Shown here: in pieces, positions 36,386-44,942 of the stretch
Layout of the letters: the number at the start of each line of letters is the position of its first letter
Position numbering within the stretch: position 1 is the first letter of the stretch
NCBI GenBank assembly: GCA_028819435.1
Contig: JAPPLK010000114.1
Location: 1-53,722, forward strand
Origin: Nitrospira sp.
GTDB lineage: Bacteria > Nitrospirota > Nitrospiria > Nitrospirales > UBA8639
Direction: 5' to 3'
Length of the DNA stretch: 53,722 bases
The notes under the pieces: model-generated
What the model was told of the DNA's origin: nothing
The model's input: the letters and a program-made list of their open reading frames with translations, nothing else
The model's database searches: none
Position numbers and translations under genes: made by a program

Positions 36386-37355
36386 CCCGACGTTGACGGC
36401 TCCGGCCTGGACCCCTGAAGCCCTCGCGCGGCTCGAGCGCGCCCCGGTTTTTTTACGCGGCATGGTCAGACGCCTGGCGGAAAAGAAAGCCCGCGAGTTG
36501 GGGGAAAACGAGATCACCGGGGAAATGTTGGACCGGTTCAAGCGGCAGATGATGGGGAGCATGGGCGGAGAAGCGGGAATGGCCGAAGCCGCCGATCAGA
36601 TGGCCCAAGGCAAATTACCCTGGACCGCGGAAGCGAGCAAGCGGTTGGAAAGCGTCCCCGAGTTCATGCGGGCCATGATCAAACAAATTACCGAAGAGGT
36701 GGCGCGGGAACGGGGACACTTGGAAGTCAACGTGGAACTGTTCGAAAAAGTCGAAGCCATGGGGGAACAGGCCGAGGCCCGGATGGCGCCGGTGGAATGG
36801 ACCGAAGGGGCGCAGGCGATGCTCCGGGAAAAAGTGAAGGATTCTCCGCCCATTGCCTTGGAATTCGTCACGGATATGCTGAAGCGGGACGCGGAAGACC
36901 TGGCGCGGGAAGCCGGCCTGGCTACGATTGATGAACCCACGTTGTTCAAGATCTGGGAGGCGCCGCAGGAAACCGTGGCATGGACTGACGAAGCCTGGAA
37001 ACGGTTGCTCACGTCGCCGGATTTTGTGCGTAGCGGGATTCGCAAGGCCGCGGAGCGGCGGGCCAGAAAGCTCGGGTTGCGGGAAATCGATTCCGAACAC
37101 CTGACCACGTTCCGGAACGAAGCCATGATGAAAGCCGTCAAGCGGATCAGAAGTTTCGGGTACCAGGAATTGACGTTTGACGCCTTCGACGACGCGTTGG
37201 TGAAAGTCAAACGCTTGAAAGGGAACAGCCAAGCCGAGCAGCGCCTTGAAGAAATCCGCGACTTCATGACCAAAGAAAAACCCGAAGTCGGTGTACTTGG
37301 CGAAGAACTCATGGACCGGTTCCGCAAATATCTCAAAGGCGAAGGCAAACTTTAG
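36372..37355 (+). CDS. Protein with four tandem PCP_red-type domains
   Basis: A 327-residue protein built from four repeats near residues 12, 78, 138 and 205. Each opens W-T-x-E-A and continues RLERAPVFLRGMVRRLAEKKARELG or a variant, then an I/V-T-x-E block. This is the small domain found at the C-terminus of the light-independent protochlorophyllide reductase B subunit. No photosynthesis genes are near, so the domain has another job here, perhaps binding a cofactor or partner. Translation is coupled to the HU/IHF gene. Its stop codon TAG uses the first base of the element at 37355. Confidence 0.75.
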   Translation: MSNPDPTLTAPAWTPEALARLERAPVFLRGMVRRLAEKKARELGENEITGEMLDRFKRQMMGSMGGEAGMAEAADQMAQGKLPWTAEASKRLESVPEFMRAMIKQITEEVARERGHLEVNVELFEKVEAMGEQAEARMAPVEWTEGAQAMLREKVKDSPPIALEFVTDMLKRDAEDLAREAGLATIDEPTLFKIWEAPQETVAWTDEAWKRLLTSPDFVRSGIRKAAERRARKLGLREIDSEHLTTFRNEAMMKAVKRIRSFGYQELTFDAFDDALVKVKRLKGNSQAEQRLEEIRDFMTKEKPEVGVLGEELMDRFRKYLKGEGKL

Positions 37356-37497
37356 GAACCTCTGATTTGCTGCACTATCGGGCGCAGGGCTGCGTTGTGT
37401 CCTCGCTCAACCCTCACCTATCTCGTTTGATAAGCTTCGGGTTTCGCTCCGGGACGCCTTGCCCTGCATCCCGCTATCACAACAAATCAGAGGTCCC
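37355..37497 (-). mobile_element. Miniature inverted-repeat element, copy 2 (143 bp)
   Basis: Starts GGAACCTCTGATTTG and ends AAATCAGAGGTCCC; flanks TTTA and TTGA match at three of four bases. It has opposite orientation to copies 1 and 4. It lies exactly between two convergent genes and supplies part of the stop codon of one and the whole stop of the other. Confidence 0.85.
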
Positions 37498-38128
37498 TTG
37501 AGCCCCCCGGTGCGGACCGGGCGGCTTCTCTTGCCAGTCGATCCACCAGCTCGTTATACACGTCGCCGGAATGAGCTTGCACCTTGTGCCACGTCAGGCT
37601 CATGCCCAGGGCCCGGACCCGTTCCGTGTATGCTTGAGTAAAGGACGTCCGGGTTTTCCACGTACCCTCCACCCAACTGGCCAACCCCTGATAGTCGAAA
37701 TGGATCTCAGCGGCTCGAATGCCGCGAGCCCGGCACCATTCCAATGCCTGTAAGACGGCCTGGATTTCTCCGGCCACGTTACGATGCCGGCGCGCCTCAA
37801 CGGGCACGTCGTTCCCACTCGCCCGGTGGAGTTCCCGTTCTCCGTCAAGGATGACGTAAGCCCAGCCGAAGTTCAGACGGCCATTGCTGTTCGGCAAACA
37901 TGATCCGTCGACCCAAACGTGTATGGCATCGTTTGTCGGAAGGGTCCCGGTCGGTGGAAGGCCGGTCGTCGCATCGGCATAGGATTCTCCCATAAACGAC
38001 AAGGCTTGAGCTTTCGTTGGAAAGGCTTTGTAAATGGCTCCGGGAAATCCCTTGACCTGCTCTTCACACGAGGGCCAAGTGGTATAGACCCCGGGCTGGC
38101 GTCCCTTACGCACGGCGTAGAACTTCAC
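37487..38128 (-). CDS. rnhA: Ribonuclease H with N-terminal viroplasmin-like domain
   Basis: A 213-residue hybrid RNase H. Residues 1-48 form the viroplasmin/RNHBD duplex-binding domain (FYAVRKGRQPGVYTTW, VKGFPGAIYKAF). The catalytic domain has the acidic residues in HVWVDGSC, GEIQAVLQALEW, IHFDYQGLASW and NELVDRLA. It degrades RNA in RNA/DNA hybrids. The start is GTG 38128, five bases after the TPR lipoprotein stop. The last codons (R-D-L) and stop are encoded by the end of the miniature element, so the original C-terminus was altered. Confidence 0.88.
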   Translation of the reverse strand: MKFYAVRKGRQPGVYTTWPSCEEQVKGFPGAIYKAFPTKAQALSFMGESYADATTGLPPTGTLPTNDAIHVWVDGSCLPNSNGRLNFGWAYVILDGERELHRASGNDVPVEARRHRNVAGEIQAVLQALEWCRARGIRAAEIHFDYQGLASWVEGTWKTRTSFTQAYTERVRALGMSLTWHKVQAHSGDVYNELVDRLAREAARSAPGGSRDL

Positions 38129-38133
38129 GGCGC

Positions 38134-39273
38134 TTATTCACCTTTGAGGCGTTTCACGCGTTCCAGGACGAACCGGATTCGTTTGGCTTCCCTGGGGATG
38201 CCTTCGACCAGGGCCAGATAGGTCTCGTATTCTTCAATCGCGCGCCGGGTGTCGGTCTGTTCGAGGCTGTTTGCCAAATAAAACCGGGCTTCGGCAAAGT
38301 TCGGGCGCAGGATGAGTGCCCGTTGAAAGAGTGCAATGGCACGGTCCCGCTGTTGTTGCTCGGCCAGGACTCGGCCGAGATTGCTGATGATCGCCGGAGC
38401 ATTGGGGCGTAGCGAGAGGGCTTGTTCCAGTTCAAGTTGCGCGTCGGCCAGTTGGCCTTGATCAAGAAACGCCAGGCCCAGTCGATGGTGCGCTTCGGCG
38501 ACGCGAGCCTCATCCTTAAGCCCAAGTTGAATGGATCGCCTGTAGGCGTCGACGGCAATCGCCGGTTGCGCGGTTCCACAGGACCCGAATAACGCGGCTT
38601 CCCCTCGTGCGAATTGCTGAAGGCCCAGGAAATCGTCGCTTGAGTCCCTCTCCGGCGAAGGCTCTCCCGGCGTCGTGGAACCACTTCGGTTGAGATCCGG
38701 CAGAAAGGTTTCATGATAACTTGACAGGAGTTGCTCGTATGGATCGATCGCCAGGGAAGCCACGAGTAACATCGGATCTTTCTCGCTCTCCAGCACCAGG
38801 TATTGGGTCGTGCTGGTGTAATCTCCGGTCCGGTACAGGACCGCGGAACGCGCGCTCTCCCGGGAAAGGAGTTGCGTAGGATCGATATAAAACGTGGACG
38901 ACGGGAGGAGTTCGGATAAGGTTTGCCGTAGCACGGGATACGCTTTTAAGGAGAGCCCTTTGTTGTAACGAAATACGGCCCCGACCAGGCGCTGCTCATC
39001 ATTGAAAAAGTAAAACCGGTCGTGGTCGGGCTGCCCGCTTTGCGCCGAACGTTGCAGTTGTTCTCCTGAGCCCCAGGGCACCTGTTCATAGCGGAAGCCC
39101 TGCCAGTGTTTGACAACACTCTCCTTGGCGTCGCACAGGTGCGACGCGCCCAACAGTTCGAGATCACTCGCCGAAGGAGGGAGCATGGGGTCGAGACTCG
39201 GTACCGGCGTGGGTCCACAAGCCGTCAGCAGGCTCAACCACAAGATAAACGTCCATGCCCCTGGCGGGTTCAC
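38134..39273 (-). CDS. TPR-repeat lipoprotein
   Basis: About 379 residues. ILWLSLLTACG is a lipobox with the lipidated Cys close to the N-terminus, so the protein should be membrane-anchored and face the periplasm. The C-terminal third has three TPR repeats (HHRLGLAFLDQGQLADAQLELEQAL, ISNLGRVLAEQQQRDRAIALFQRAL, ARFYLANSLEQTDTRRAIEEYE). The middle is not recognised. The start, GTG 39273, is uncertain; the frame runs on through the tRNA gene upstream, which cannot be coding. Confidence 0.65.
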   Translation of the reverse strand: MNPPGAWTFILWLSLLTACGPTPVPSLDPMLPPSASDLELLGASHLCDAKESVVKHWQGFRYEQVPWGSGEQLQRSAQSGQPDHDRFYFFNDEQRLVGAVFRYNKGLSLKAYPVLRQTLSELLPSSTFYIDPTQLLSRESARSAVLYRTGDYTSTTQYLVLESEKDPMLLVASLAIDPYEQLLSSYHETFLPDLNRSGSTTPGEPSPERDSSDDFLGLQQFARGEAALFGSCGTAQPAIAVDAYRRSIQLGLKDEARVAEAHHRLGLAFLDQGQLADAQLELEQALSLRPNAPAIISNLGRVLAEQQQRDRAIALFQRALILRPNFAEARFYLANSLEQTDTRRAIEEYETYLALVEGIPREAKRIRFVLERVKRLKGE

Positions 39274-39335
39274 TGCTGAGCGGGTGGGGAAAGACCTCAA
39301 ACTCGACCTGTGTCGTTCAGTGAAGAATGAAGAAA

Positions 39336-39410
39336 TGGTGGGCGATACTGGTATCGAACCAGTGGCCTCTTCCGTGTGAGGGAAGCGCTCTCCCACTGAG
39401 CTAATCGCCC
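39336..39410 (-). tRNA. tRNA-Val (anticodon CAC)
   Basis: A 75-base tRNA with encoded CCA. The acceptor GGGCGAT pairs with ATCGCCC, the D-arm is GCTCAGTGGGAGAGC, the anticodon stem-loop CTTCC-CTCACAC-GGAAG places CAC at 34-36, and the T-arm CTGGTTCGATACCAG is canonical. It reads GUG codons. Confidence 0.95.
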
Positions 39411-39423
39411 ATAAAACAAGTCT

Positions 39424-39452
39424 ATCATAGCCCGCTGATTCCTGACAATGAA
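39424..39452 (-). promoter_or_regulatory. Candidate promoter of tRNA-Val
   Basis: On the minus strand, TTCATT (39452-39447) and TATGAT (39429-39424) are 17 bases apart, with the tRNA 5' end 14 bases beyond the -10. Confidence 0.4.
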
Positions 39453-39480
39453 CCGCATGCCACCTTTGACGGACAACCAC

Positions 39481-39537
39481 GGGGGTTTGTCCCTACGTTG
39501 TTGTAGGGGACGGCCCCTGTGCCGTCCCGCCGGGTTA
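39481..39537. repeat. Inverted pair of GTAGGGG-type repeats
   Basis: GGGGGTTTGTCCCTACG followed by TTGTAGGGGACGGCCCC and GTGCCGTCCC: two related repeats facing each other upstream of the BASS transporter gene. Confidence 0.6.
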
Positions 39538-39628
39538 ACGTAGCGCAACCGGACAATCAGAGAACAGAGCCAACGTTGCAAAAAAGAGGTGGCTCTCGAT
39601 CTCGAAGATTTGCCACAATGCCTGTTCC

Positions 39629-40615
39629 ATGGATGATTCCGCGAGACACCACATCGGCCATCGGCCTCCGGCAAAGCACGTTCCGACGAGCGGCGTCCCG
39701 TCTTGGTTAAAGCTGCTTCAAGACGGCTTTCTCGTATGGGTCCTGCTCGGAGCCGCCTGGGGTTGGTTCATGCCGGGTCCCGCGGCCTCAGGGAAAATCT
39801 GGATTCCCGAAGCCCTGGCTGCCGTGATGCTCGGGATGGGAATGACCCTGACGCACCGGGACGTGCTCACCCTGCGTCAGGGAGGCCGGATGCTGCTGCT
39901 GGGCGTGGTCTTCCAGTACGTGGTGATGCCACTGGGCGCATGGGGCATCGCGACAATCCTGGGCCTGCCGAAACTCTTGGCGCTCGGCGTGATCCTGGTC
40001 GGGGCCTGTCCCGGGGGAACGGCCTCGAACGTAGTGGCCTACCTCGCCCGAGGCGACGTGCCGTTATCCGTGGGTATGACGACGGTCTCGACGTTGCTCA
40101 GCCCGCTCTTGACGCCCCTGTGGATTTGGCTTCTCGCCTCCACGTGGTTGGCCATTGATCCTCTCCCGCTTTTATGGACGGTCACGAAGATCGTATTGTT
40201 GCCGGTGGCTGTGGGCATGTTTCTTCGCCGCGTATGGCAACCGAGTTCCTGGTTTTTTGAAGGCATTCTGCCGCTCGCGTCAATGTTCATGATCGCATGG
40301 ATCGTCGGGGTCATCGTCGGGTTGAATCACGATCAACTTCACGTGGCCGGTTTGATCGTGCTGGCCGTGGTCCTGCATAACGCGCTGGGTTTAACGCTCG
40401 GGTATTGGGGCCCTCGACTGGGGAAAGTTTCGCCTCGCCTTTGCCGGACCGTGGCCCTCGAAGTCGGTATGCAGAATTCCGGGCTGGCCGTGGCCTTGGC
40501 TGTGGCCCATTTCGGCCCGGTGGCCGCCGTCCCCGGTGCGGTTTTCAGTATTTGGCACAATGTAACCGGCCCCTTGTTGGCGACTATCTGGCGCCGGCAG
40601 CATAGGAACCTCTGA
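39629..40615 (+). CDS. Bile acid:sodium symporter (BASS) family transporter
   Basis: A 328-residue membrane protein with about nine to ten hydrophobic segments. GACPGGTASNVVAYLARGD and EVGMQNSGLAVALA are the paired crossover motifs that bind Na+ and substrate in the BASS fold. Bacterial members carry bile acids, pantothenate or 2-oxo acids; the substrate here is unknown. The first 22 residues are polar and the start is not certain. The final codons R-N-L and the TGA come from the miniature element at 40605, so the natural C-terminus has been replaced or cut. Confidence 0.88.
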   Translation: MDDSARHHIGHRPPAKHVPTSGVPSWLKLLQDGFLVWVLLGAAWGWFMPGPAASGKIWIPEALAAVMLGMGMTLTHRDVLTLRQGGRMLLLGVVFQYVVMPLGAWGIATILGLPKLLALGVILVGACPGGTASNVVAYLARGDVPLSVGMTTVSTLLSPLLTPLWIWLLASTWLAIDPLPLLWTVTKIVLLPVAVGMFLRRVWQPSSWFFEGILPLASMFMIAWIVGVIVGLNHDQLHVAGLIVLAVVLHNALGLTLGYWGPRLGKVSPRLCRTVALEVGMQNSGLAVALAVAHFGPVAAVPGAVFSIWHNVTGPLLATIWRRQHRNL

Positions 40616-40786
40616 TTTAGTGCACTATCGGGCGTATGGCTGCGTTGTGTCCTCGCTCAACCCTCAACTATCTCTCTGATACGCTTCGGGTTTCGCTCCG
40701 GGACGCCTTGCCCTGCATCCCGCTATCACAATAAACCTGTCCTCGACGCTTGTCCCCGACGTTTTTAATCGGGGATCAGAGGTTCC
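40605..40786 (-). mobile_element. Miniature inverted-repeat element, copy 3 (182 bp, with nested insertion)
   Basis: Same ends (GGAACCTCTGATTTA and ATCAGAGGTTCC) and core as the other copies, in the same orientation as copy 2. About 40 extra bases near the right end carry TTGTCCCCGACG and AATCGGGG, a TGGATTCCCG-family fragment. Flanks CATA and TATA match at three of four bases. Confidence 0.85.
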
Positions 40787-40840
40787 TATAGAGATTGAAA
40801 ACGACATGTAGTATCCATATTCACAGATTTACACTACATC

Positions 40841-40869
40841 TTGACTTAATAAGTGTAACTTGCTAAGTT
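40841..40869 (+). promoter_or_regulatory. Candidate promoter of the Pal lipoprotein gene
   Basis: TTGACT (40841-40846), a 17-base spacer and TAAGTT (40864-40869), in an AT-rich stretch. The implied 5' leader is about 120 bases and holds no ORF or riboswitch that I recognise. Confidence 0.45.
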
Positions 40870-40994
40870 TTAAAAATTAAGGAGTTAAGCTGGCATGACC
40901 TGAAACCCGAAGAAGATGCGTCAAAGTAGCAAGTTTATCGTTCTCCATCAATTCAGGTCGGTCGAGGGATGCAATAACAAAAGGAGGGTTCCGC

Positions 40995-42029
40995 ATGGCC
41001 AGCATAAGGGCGAAGAACGTCGTTGCTCTGATTGTTATCGGCATGGGTCTGTTGGTGACGTTGTCGGCATGTGAGAACTCGAAATATGCCGAAGTCATGA
41101 GCACGGAAGATTTATTGGCAGACGGTCAAACGGCGACAGTTTCTGATACCGACACGCAGATGGAGAGACAGGCACACAGTGATCAAACTGGCGGTTCGTT
41201 CGAGGGACAATCCATCGACGAGGAGTCATTGGGCTTGTCAGAACCCCTCGTGTTTGCCCTGGAACCTCCGCCGAGTCCGGCCTCGCCTGCTCGCGATGCA
41301 CCCGGGTCCGATGCTGAGGCGACGCCTTCATCTCCTGCGCGTGTTCTTCCGGACGGATATTTGCAATCCCCGCGTGTGGAAGGAAGTCCGGCATCGGACT
41401 ACGTTCCCGGCTCACCCCCTCAAGTTTTTCGGGATACCCGTGTCAGGGAGTTTCGCGTCAGTGCCTTGGATCAGCCGACGAAGGAAATCGTTCAAGCTGA
41501 GGTGCTGACACCGACACCGGCACCCGTGAGTGAAGTCACGCAGAAACCCTTGTCAACAGAGGAACCCGTTGCCGAGCCGGAGATGGAGATCGTCAAACTT
41601 GACCCATCCGATTTCGTTTCCGAAGCACCGGAGCCGCCGCTGGAAGCCAGCCGCATTGAAACGGGCGTGGAGTCAGAGTTGGACGACGTCTTTTTTGATT
41701 TTGATCAATACGCAATTCGTTCCAGGGATATTCCCGTGTTGGAGAAGAATGCCGAACTGCTGAAAGAGACCTACAAAGCATCCAACGTGCTGATCGAAGG
41801 CCATTGTGACGAACGCGGGACGGGGGAGTATAACCTGGAATTGGGGAAACGCCGGGCGCAAGCCATCAAAGAGTATTTGATTGATCTGGGAGTCGAGGCA
41901 TCCAGAATTCAAATTGCCAGCTACGGGAAAGAAAAACCATTTTGCGCGGAATCCACGCCAAACTGCTGGCAAAATAATCGACGCGGACATTTTGTGCAGC
42001 GCGTCCTCCAGACCTCCTTGTCAAAGTGA
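40995..42029 (+). CDS. pal: Peptidoglycan-associated (OmpA-family) lipoprotein, long form
   Basis: A 344-residue outer-membrane lipoprotein. AAAGGAGG lies six to seven bases before the ATG. The signal ends in the lipobox LLVTLSACE. About 190 residues of Pro/Glu-rich, low-complexity linker follow (SPASPARDAPGSDAEATPSS, TPTPAPVSEV), much longer than in typical Pal proteins of 150-220 residues. The C-terminal OmpA domain is complete: VFFDFDQYAIR, LIEGHCDERGTGEYNLELGKRRA and SYGKEKPFC. It binds peptidoglycan. No tol genes are in the window, so the Tol-Pal link is family knowledge. Confidence 0.85.
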   Translation: MASIRAKNVVALIVIGMGLLVTLSACENSKYAEVMSTEDLLADGQTATVSDTDTQMERQAHSDQTGGSFEGQSIDEESLGLSEPLVFALEPPPSPASPARDAPGSDAEATPSSPARVLPDGYLQSPRVEGSPASDYVPGSPPQVFRDTRVREFRVSALDQPTKEIVQAEVLTPTPAPVSEVTQKPLSTEEPVAEPEMEIVKLDPSDFVSEAPEPPLEASRIETGVESELDDVFFDFDQYAIRSRDIPVLEKNAELLKETYKASNVLIEGHCDERGTGEYNLELGKRRAQAIKEYLIDLGVEASRIQIASYGKEKPFCAESTPNCWQNNRRGHFVQRVLQTSLSK

Positions 42030-42153
42030 GTGGACGCAGAAAGTTGCGCAATCCAAGCGTTCGGGGACATGATAAGACCACGTCGGCAGTCGTCGTGGGC
42101 GAACCGGCGAAAATCCTGATTGCCGAATTCATGTCCCTTCACGGGCTGCGCAC

Positions 42154-43623
42154 GTGCGGAAACTCGAAACACTGAATTTTGACAACACCTACACCCGGTT
42201 GCCCGAAATTTTTTTTGAACGGGTGATGCCCACGGGTTTTGAATCCACCCACCTGGTCAGTTTCAATCCTTCAGCCGCGGCCTTGATCGACTTGGACCCG
42301 GACGAAGCCAAGCGCCCGGAGTTCCACGAGGCGATGGGCGGCAAACTCCTCCTGCCGGGCAGCGACCCCATTGCCATGCTCTATGCCGGCCACCAGTTCG
42401 GTCACTACGTGTCACCGCTGGGCGACGGCCGGGCGATCCTGTTGGGCGAAGTGCGCAATGGCCGGGGCGAGAAGTGGGACCTGCACCTGAAAGGGGCGGG
42501 GATGACCCGCTTTTCACGGGACGGCGACGGCCGGGCTGTGCTTCGTTCGACGGTCCGGGAGTACCTGTGCGGTGAGGCTATGCACGGTTTGGGCATCCCG
42601 ACGACCCGATCCTTGTGTCTCATCGGCAGCGATGAAGCCGTGCTGCGGGAAAACGTGGAGACCGGCGCGATGCTCGTGCGCATGGCCCCGAGCCACGTCC
42701 GGTTCGGGACGTTTGAAGTCTTCTTTTATCGACGTCAGTTCGAGCACCTTAAGACGCTGGCGGATTACGTCCTGACTTGGCACTTTCCCCATCTTGGTGA
42801 CGGTCCCGATGCCTACGCGCGATTCTTGCGTGAGGTGGCCGAACGGACGGGCAGGTTGATTGCCCAATGGCAGGCCGTGGGCTGGGCGCATGGGGTCATG
42901 AACACCGACAACATGTCGATCCTCGGGCTGACCCTCGACTACGGGCCCTATGGCTTCATGGATGATTTCAGCCCGGGGTTCATTCCCAATCATTCCGATC
43001 ACCATGGCCGCTACTCGTTTCAGAACCAGCCTGATATCGGGTATTGGAACGTCCGCGCGATTGCCCAGGCCCTGTCCCCCCTGGTGGAGGAAGCCGGCGT
43101 GCTTGGGGCTCCTGAAATCTATGAAGCGACCATGCAGCAGACCTATGCGGATTTGATGCAGGCCAAGTTGGGATTGAAAGAAGCCCGTGAAGGCGACGAC
43201 AAGCTCCGGCGCGATCTGCTCGCGCTCATGCATAGCAACCACGTGGATTACACGAATTTTTTTCGGGCGCTCGGAACCTTCAACCAGGCTGATCCCTCTG
43301 CGAACGGACACCTGCGCGATCAGTTCCTCGACCGGGAAGGATTCGACTGGTGGGCGGACCGGTATCGCGCCAGGCTCAAAGCCGAGCACAGTGTGGACAC
43401 CGACCGCAAGGCAGGCATGGACGCCTGCAATCCCAAATACGTGTTGAGGAATTACCTTGTCCAAGTCGCGATTGAACGCGCAGCCCGGCACCGGGATTAC
43501 TCCGAGATCGACCGCCTGCGGGAACTGCTGCGTCACCCGTTCAATGATCAACCCGAGATGCACGAGTATGCCGCCCCGCCGCCGGATTGGGGCAAACAGA
43601 TCATGGTGAGTTGCTCGTCGTAG
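42154..43623 (+). CDS. selO: Protein adenylyltransferase SelO
   Basis: A 489-residue pseudokinase-fold enzyme (YdiU/SelO family, UPF0061) that transfers AMP from ATP to Ser, Thr or Tyr of target proteins. YAGHQFGHYVSPLGDGRAILLGE, the ATP-binding LHLKGAGMTRFSRDGDGRAVLRS, GVMNTDNMSILGLTLDYGPYGFMD with the metal-binding Asn/Asp, and the family C-terminal region are present. The start is GTG 42154. The C-terminus (QIMVSCSS) has Cys where many family members have Cys or selenocysteine; here it is an ordinary Cys codon. Confidence 0.93.
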   Translation: MRKLETLNFDNTYTRLPEIFFERVMPTGFESTHLVSFNPSAAALIDLDPDEAKRPEFHEAMGGKLLLPGSDPIAMLYAGHQFGHYVSPLGDGRAILLGEVRNGRGEKWDLHLKGAGMTRFSRDGDGRAVLRSTVREYLCGEAMHGLGIPTTRSLCLIGSDEAVLRENVETGAMLVRMAPSHVRFGTFEVFFYRRQFEHLKTLADYVLTWHFPHLGDGPDAYARFLREVAERTGRLIAQWQAVGWAHGVMNTDNMSILGLTLDYGPYGFMDDFSPGFIPNHSDHHGRYSFQNQPDIGYWNVRAIAQALSPLVEEAGVLGAPEIYEATMQQTYADLMQAKLGLKEAREGDDKLRRDLLALMHSNHVDYTNFFRALGTFNQADPSANGHLRDQFLDREGFDWWADRYRARLKAEHSVDTDRKAGMDACNPKYVLRNYLVQVAIERAARHRDYSEIDRLRELLRHPFNDQPEMHEYAAPPPDWGKQIMVSCSS

Positions 43624-43694
43624 CGGTGGGACTTGCCTTTCTTCTGTCATTCTTGGATGTGCTTACCCATGCGTTGACAATTTCCGCTCCGCAA

Positions 43695-43733
43695 CTCCCT
43701 CGCCCTTTGTGGGAGAGGGCCGGGGTGAGGGGG
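43695..43733 (+). repeat. CCCTCGCCC...GGGAGAGGG palindromic repeat
   Basis: Third copy of the repeat at 9948 and 35990, lying upstream of the zinc peptidase gene. Confidence 0.7.
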
Positions 43734-43758
43734 CTATTCTCATCATCAGGATGAAATC

Positions 43759-44445
43759 ATGATACGAAGCGTTCTTCTGTTAGTCCTGATCCTGATCGTG
43801 TTGATCGGACCCCAGTTGTGGACCAAATGGGTTTTCAACAAACATCGCGGTCACCGTAACGACTACGCCGGGACGGGCGGTGAACTGGCCCGGCATTTGC
43901 TCGATCGCTTTGAGATGTCGCACGTGCGGGTCGAGACCACGGAACTTGGAGATCACTATGACCCGCAGGCCAAGGTGGTCCGGTTGCTCCCGGATCACTA
44001 CAACGGCAAGTCGTTGACCGCGGTGACAGTCGCGGCGCACGAGGTGGGACACGCGATTCAAGATCGAACCGGGTACGGGCCGCTGCACGAACGCACGAAA
44101 CTCATCCGGTTGGCGCAGGGGGCGGAAAAGGCCGGGTCCTTCGTCATGCTCGGAATTCCCATCGTCGCCGGGCTGACCCGTTCGCCGGCCGGCGGCTTGC
44201 TGGTATTGCTGGCCGGGCTTGCCGTGATGTCGATGGGAGCGTTGGTGCATCTCGTGACTTTGCCCGTGGAATGGGACGCCAGCTTTCGCCGCGCCCTGCC
44301 GATCCTCGAACAAGGACACTATATTCCCCCGAAGGACGTGGAAGGCGCGCGCACCATCCTGACGGCCGCCGCACTCACGTACGTGGCGGCGTCACTGGGC
44401 GGGTTGTTGAACATCTGGCGCTGGATCATGCTCATGCGACGGTGA
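43759..44445 (+). CDS. Membrane zinc metallopeptidase (Zn_peptidase_2 / YugP type)
   Basis: A 228-residue inner-membrane protein. An N-terminal transmembrane helix (residues 3-20) precedes a soluble part with HEVGH at 94-98, the metal-binding H-E-x-x-H motif. Two or three further hydrophobic segments follow, with LPVEWDASFRRAL supplying the family's conserved Glu. It belongs to the neutral zinc metallopeptidase family of PF04298; its substrate is not known. Confidence 0.88.
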   Translation: MIRSVLLLVLILIVLIGPQLWTKWVFNKHRGHRNDYAGTGGELARHLLDRFEMSHVRVETTELGDHYDPQAKVVRLLPDHYNGKSLTAVTVAAHEVGHAIQDRTGYGPLHERTKLIRLAQGAEKAGSFVMLGIPIVAGLTRSPAGGLLVLLAGLAVMSMGALVHLVTLPVEWDASFRRALPILEQGHYIPPKDVEGARTILTAAALTYVAASLGGLLNIWRWIMLMRR

Positions 44446-44548
44446 GCGGCAGGCTTGGTCATTTCATTCCCCTGGGCTTGGCGGCGCCTCTCGGCTGGGC
44501 CAAAGGCGGGAAATGCTGGAAAACAATTCATTCCGAGGGAAAGAGAAT

Positions 44549-44791
44549 ATGAAGCGTGATGTGACAAGCGTTCTGGTTGCGCTTGGACTGTTGTTTTCTC
44601 TGATCGTCGGTTGTGGCGGAGAGAGTCCGGAGAGCCTCTTTGAAACGGCGCAGTTCGAGGAAAGGCAGACCAACGTTGCCCACGCCAGGCAATTGTATCA
44701 ACGAATCATTCTTGAACATCCGGATTCGGAATGGGCGAAACTGGCAGAGGCGCGGTTGCAGCAGTTGGAGAAGTCCGCTGCTCCGCAATGA
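44549..44791 (+). CDS. Small lipoprotein with one TPR-like unit
   Basis: An 80-residue protein beginning MKRDVTSVLVALGLLFSLIVGCGG, a lipoprotein signal with Cys22. The mature part has one TPR-like helix pair (ARQLYQRIILEHPDSEWAKLAEARLQQLE), similar to a single repeat of BamD or YbgF. GGGAAAGAG before ATG 44549 is the likely SD; an earlier in-frame ATG at 44513 would disturb the signal peptide. Possible role: periplasmic scaffolding. Confidence 0.65.
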   Translation: MKRDVTSVLVALGLLFSLIVGCGGESPESLFETAQFEERQTNVAHARQLYQRIILEHPDSEWAKLAEARLQQLEKSAAPQ

Positions 44792-44942
44792 AGAAGAAAC
44801 ATAATGGCTGATGAAATGAGTTTATTGCGAAGGAAATTTCAGCGGCATATACTACGGACACTTCAGCCTCTCCGGTGCAACATTCAACTTTATCCTTCTT
44901 ATTTAGTTGGTTGGATTTCGCTAGGGTTTCGGAGAAAGCATT

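Noticed and set aside
39274-39480. N-terminal extension of the TPR lipoprotein frame
   Set aside because: It runs through the tRNA-Val gene, and the lipobox places the real start near 39273.
40870-40994. Riboswitch in the leader of the Pal gene
   Set aside because: The leader is about 120 bases, but I cannot match conserved elements of any riboswitch class, and no terminator-antiterminator pair is evident.
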